From: Streptomyces sp. MspMP-M5
GTDB lineage: Bacteria > Actinomycetota > Actinomycetes > Streptomycetales > Streptomycetaceae
Assembly (NCBI RefSeq): GCF_000373585.1
Contig: NZ_KB891929.1
Location: 186,001-250,000 of the forward strand
Direction: 5' to 3'
Length of the DNA: 64,000 nt
Shown here: positions 62,538 to 64,000 of the stretch, piece by piece
Position numbering within the stretch: position 1 is the first letter of the stretch
Layout of the letters: each line of letters begins with the position of its first letter
Made by a program: the position numbers and the translations under genes
The notes under the pieces: generated by a model
The model's database searches: none
The model's input: the letters and a program-made list of their open reading frames with translations, nothing else
What the model was told of the DNA's origin: nothing

Positions 62538-64000
62538 ATCCGCACGCACGACGACGTCTTCGCACCGCTGCGCGCCGACGATCCGCGGGAGGTGGCCGGC
62601 TACCGGCTGCTGGCGCGGCTCGGCGAGGGCGGTATGGGCTCGGTGTACCTGACCCGCACCCGCGGCAACCAGCCCGCCGCGCTGAAGGTCGTCCGCCGGG
62701 AGTTCGGTCAGGACGCGGACTTCCGCGACCGCTTCGAGCAGGAGGTCCGGGCCGCCCGCCGGGTGCAGGGATACCACATCGTGCCGGTCCTCGACCACGA
62801 CACCGGCGGCGAACTCCCCTGGCTGGCCACCGCGTTCGTCCCCGGTCTGCCGCTCGACGAGGCGCTGCGGGACGGCCCGCTGCCGCTGCCGGCGGTCTTC
62901 CGGCTGATCGGCGCGGCGGCCGGGGCGCTGGGCTCGGTGCACGCCGCCGGGGTCGTCCACCGCGACCTCAAGCCGAGCAACATCCTGCTCGGCCCGCAGG
63001 GCCCCTACGTCATCGACTTCGGGATCGCCCGGGCGGCCGACGCCACCCAGCTCACCCGCAGCGGCGGCTTCATCGGCACCCCGCAGTACATGTCCCCCGA
63101 GCATGCGAGCGGCGAGCAGGTCACGCCCGCCGCCGACGTCTTCTCGCTGGGCCTGATCGCGGCGGTCGCGGCCACCGGCCGGCACCCGTACGGGGACGGC
63201 GCGGCCATCACCGTCGCCGCCCGGATCGCCAACACCGCGCAGGCCGCCCCGGACCTCTCCGGCTACCCGGACGCGCTGCGCCCGCTGCTCACCCGCTGCC
63301 TGTCCGCCGACCCGGGGCAGCGGCCGACGCCCGCCGAGGTGGCGGAGGTGTGCCGGGCGGCGTCCGGGCACGGGCCCCGGGACTTCGACGGCTGGCTGCC
63401 GGACACCCTCGCCGCCGAGATCGCCCGCCGCGAGCGCGCCGCCGGGGAACTGCCGGACCCGCCGCCGGCCGCGGCCCCGCCGCCCCCCGGCCACCCCCCG
63501 ACGCAGGGCGCCACCGGCTACACCCCCACCCAGGGCGCGGGCCCGCACGCCGCCCCGACGCAGGGCGCCACCGGCCCGGTGCCCCCGCCGCCCGGCGGCC
63601 TGCACGCGATGCCCACCATGGGCCCCGGCACACCGGCGCCCGCGGCCGGCACCCGGCGTAACCCCGCGCTGCGGGCCGCCCTCGCCACGGTGGCACTGGC
63701 GGCCGTGGTCGCCGTCACCTGGACGCTCGCGCGCAGCGGCGGCTCCGGCGACGAGGCCACCGGCCGGCACGGCTCCCCCGCCGGCCCGGCCACACCCGCC
63801 CCCGCGCACCACAAGGGCGACGCCACCGCCACGCCCGACGGCAGCGCCGGCTACCAGGTCGTCTTCAAGGACCGCCCGTTCGCGCTGCGGGCTCCTACGG
63901 CAGCCGGCTTCAACTACATCGACCTGGACGTCCCCAAGTCGGTCCCCGGTGCCCAGATCGACACAGCCCCCTACGAGATCACCTACAACGGGGTGTCCGG
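62538..64000 (+). CDS. Ser/Thr protein kinase, 3' end beyond the window
   Basis: At least 487 codons of a Hanks-type kinase. Motifs: GYRLLARLGEGGMGSVYL, ALKVVRREF, VVHRDLKPSNILLG, VIDFGIARAAD, GTPQYMSPEHASGEQV. A Pro/Thr-rich linker with TQGATG repeats, a membrane helix (ALRAALATVALAAVVAVTWT) and the start of an outer domain follow; the frame is open at 64000. No ATG, GTG or TTG lies between the in-frame stop at 62460-62462 and GTG 62592. A strong GGGGGAGG ends 6 nt before ATC 62538, which is used here as a tentative start. Confidence 0.85.
   Translation, partial: MRTHDDVFAPLRADDPREVAGYRLLARLGEGGMGSVYLTRTRGNQPAALKVVRREFGQDADFRDRFEQEVRAARRVQGYHIVPVLDHDTGGELPWLATAFVPGLPLDEALRDGPLPLPAVFRLIGAAAGALGSVHAAGVVHRDLKPSNILLGPQGPYVIDFGIARAADATQLTRSGGFIGTPQYMSPEHASGEQVTPAADVFSLGLIAAVAATGRHPYGDGAAITVAARIANTAQAAPDLSGYPDALRPLLTRCLSADPGQRPTPAEVAEVCRAASGHGPRDFDGWLPDTLAAEIARRERAAGELPDPPPAAAPPPPGHPPTQGATGYTPTQGAGPHAAPTQGATGPVPPPPGGLHAMPTMGPGTPAPAAGTRRNPALRAALATVALAAVVAVTWTLARSGGSGDEATGRHGSPAGPATPAPAHHKGDATATPDGSAGYQVVFKDRPFALRAPTAAGFNYIDLDVPKSVPGAQIDTAPYEITYNGVS

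Overview
The window is high-GC actinobacterial chromosome. Gene content, heavy use of GTG and TTG starts, leaderless promoters and the encoded tmRNA tag (ANTKRDSFALAA) all indicate Streptomyces. Gene order matches, from memory, the S. coelicolor core around SCO2948-SCO3000 (murA, hup, malic enzyme, HelD-type helicase, nnaR, narK, ssrA/smpB, ftsEX, prfB, pkaB/pkaA, galE), with accessory genes between the core blocks.

Layout. 0-7 kb: LysR regulator, a hypothetical, YqgE, MurA, HU and malic enzyme. A probable small RNA ends at a strong terminator near 6.77 kb, before the HelD-like RNA-polymerase helicase (7.0-9.4 kb). 9.6-11.3 kb: a CGNR zinc-finger regulator and a methyltransferase whose promoter carries 13-bp iterons. 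11.3-14.2 kb: nitrate module of NnaR (HemD-like domain fused to a winged helix) and a NarK transporter, each with a GlnR-type site upstream. 14.5-19.8 kb: accessory segment with an orphan lasso-peptide cyclase homologue, a DUF4232-like lipoprotein and a divergent LysR/MFS pair. 20.0-24.0 kb: ssrA, smpB, an S41 protease, ftsX and ftsE. 24.2-28.4 kb: a zinc-ribbon membrane microprotein, a repeat-rich LAETG surface protein, prfB and pkaB. 28.5-34.9 kb: pkaA and a divergent giant FHA-FtsK ATPase.

34.9-35.8 kb is repeat-rich non-coding DNA. 35.8-39.5 kb is a sugar ABC importer whose first permease has a MalF-P2-like extracytoplasmic insertion. 39.8-48.3 kb is a surface-glycopolymer block: two methyltransferases, a GT2/CDP-glycerol glycerophosphotransferase fusion, a second GT2 and GalE. 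48.5-53.6 kb holds a CocE hydrolase with a divergent TetR and a clear shared operator, a secreted alpha/beta hydrolase and a P450. 53.7-62.3 kb returns to envelope work: a GT2, then a YfhO / GtrB / GtrA set matching the three-component scheme for decorating cell-wall polymers with polyprenyl-phosphate sugars, then a secreted PIG-L deacetylase with a propeller-like tail. The window ends inside a third Ser/Thr kinase that has no canonical start codon in the expected place.

No transposase, integrase, CRISPR array, tRNA or rRNA was recognised. The most unusual items are the orphan lasso cyclase, the P2-like permease insertion, the iterons, the AT-rich patch inside the FHA-FtsK gene and the kinase with a non-standard start.
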